Source: JAHEEL01 sp964195545
GTDB taxonomy: Bacteria; Actinomycetota; Acidimicrobiia; Spongiisociales; UBA5794
DNA: 49,433 nucleotides
Direction: 5' to 3'
NCBI GenBank assembly: GCA_964195545.1
Contig: CAXMQQ010000063.1
Coordinates: 1-49,433 of the forward strand
Below are positions 49,351 to 49,433 of this stretch, in pieces. Under the pieces are notes generated by a model. The model saw only the letters and a program-made list of their open reading frames with translations. It was not told where the DNA came from and ran no database searches. Both the position numbers and the translations under genes were made by a program. Numbering within the stretch: the stretch's first letter is position 1; every line of letters starts with the position of its first letter.

Positions 49351-49433
49351 TGACCGAAGAGATCACACCCCAAGAAGAAGCTCCGGAGACCGACGAAGCG
49401 GCTGAGGAGACCGTTGCTCGTGATCTCCCCGAC
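49350..49433 (+). CDS. nuoC: NADH-quinone oxidoreductase subunit C (partial)
   Basis: The first 28 codons run off the window edge. The visible part is an acidic N-terminal extension rich in Glu, Thr and Pro (MTEEITPQEEAPE), common in actinobacterial NuoC. The assignment rests on position after nuoB and the TGATG coupling. Confidence 0.75.
   Translation, partial: MTEEITPQEEAPETDEAAEETVARDLPD

Overview
The window is about 61-62% G+C and densely packed, with many 1-8 nt overlaps between neighbouring genes and frequent GTG or TTG starts. An MshA-type glycosyltransferase (mycothiol pathway), an RsiG-like protein, an RDD protein with nonapeptide repeats, a MenJ-type menaquinone reductase, a class II NrdJ and an Abhydrolase_9 protein all point to an actinobacterium. 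The mix, with non-streptomycete and non-mycobacterial gene order, suggests a deep branch such as Acidimicrobiia. That placement is inference. I see no tRNA or rRNA gene, insertion sequence, prophage or CRISPR array.

Layout. 1-8.3 kb: the 3' end of an unknown gene, tryptophanase, a divergent glycogen branching enzyme, then a minus-strand run (class V PLP enzyme, alpha/beta hydrolase, PlsC-like acyltransferase, TSUP permease). 8.4-12 kb: an ECF sigma factor overlapping a domain-permuted Ada/OGT repair protein, then an arsenate reductase and a membrane alpha/beta hydrolase. 12-16 kb: a DMT exporter, a LiaF-like protein, two unknown proteins and the RDD protein. 16.2-21.5 kb: NarL-type two-component genes followed by a MacB/FtsX-type ABC exporter, with an 18-bp perfect palindrome between them. 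21.6-25 kb: an ArsR-type regulator with a strong promoter whose -10 lies inside a palindrome, an HtrA protease and a PAP2 phosphatase. 25-31.2 kb: nrdJ with a tandem pair of NrdR-box-like sites, an MFS transporter and two surface or membrane proteins. 31.2-34.7 kb: an acyl-CoA synthetase fused to a class I glutamine amidotransferase, then a Clp1-like P-loop protein. 34.7-35.1 kb: a non-coding gap with a possible structured RNA and a cluster of DnaA-box-like 9-mers. 35-41 kb: a minus-strand run containing mshA, a GNAT, an asparaginase, an RsiG-like protein, an M23 hydrolase, and a MoaD/ThiS domain fused to a CdsA-like membrane domain. 41-49.4 kb: HMG-CoA lyase, SAM hydroxide adenosyltransferase, rex, a four-gene membrane cluster with a repeated helical domain, a menaquinone reductase, a DUF3054 protein and the start of the nuo operon (nuoA, nuoB, partial nuoC).

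Three patterns cut across the window. First, at least twelve genes without a convincing Shine-Dalgarno have a TAnnnY hexamer ending 6-9 nt before the start codon, the architecture of leaderless transcripts. Second, many intergenic gaps hold short degenerate tandem repeats built on units such as GTAGTCG, GTATCCG, ACTTGCT and AGTAGATC. The stop codons of at least six genes fall inside these repeats. Third, several proteins have unusual domain fusions or orders (synthetase-amidotransferase, MoaD-CdsA, OGT-Ada zinc domain). The best candidates for undescribed biology are the repeat family, the MoaD-membrane fusion, the synthetase-amidotransferase fusion and the 44.5-46.5 kb membrane locus.
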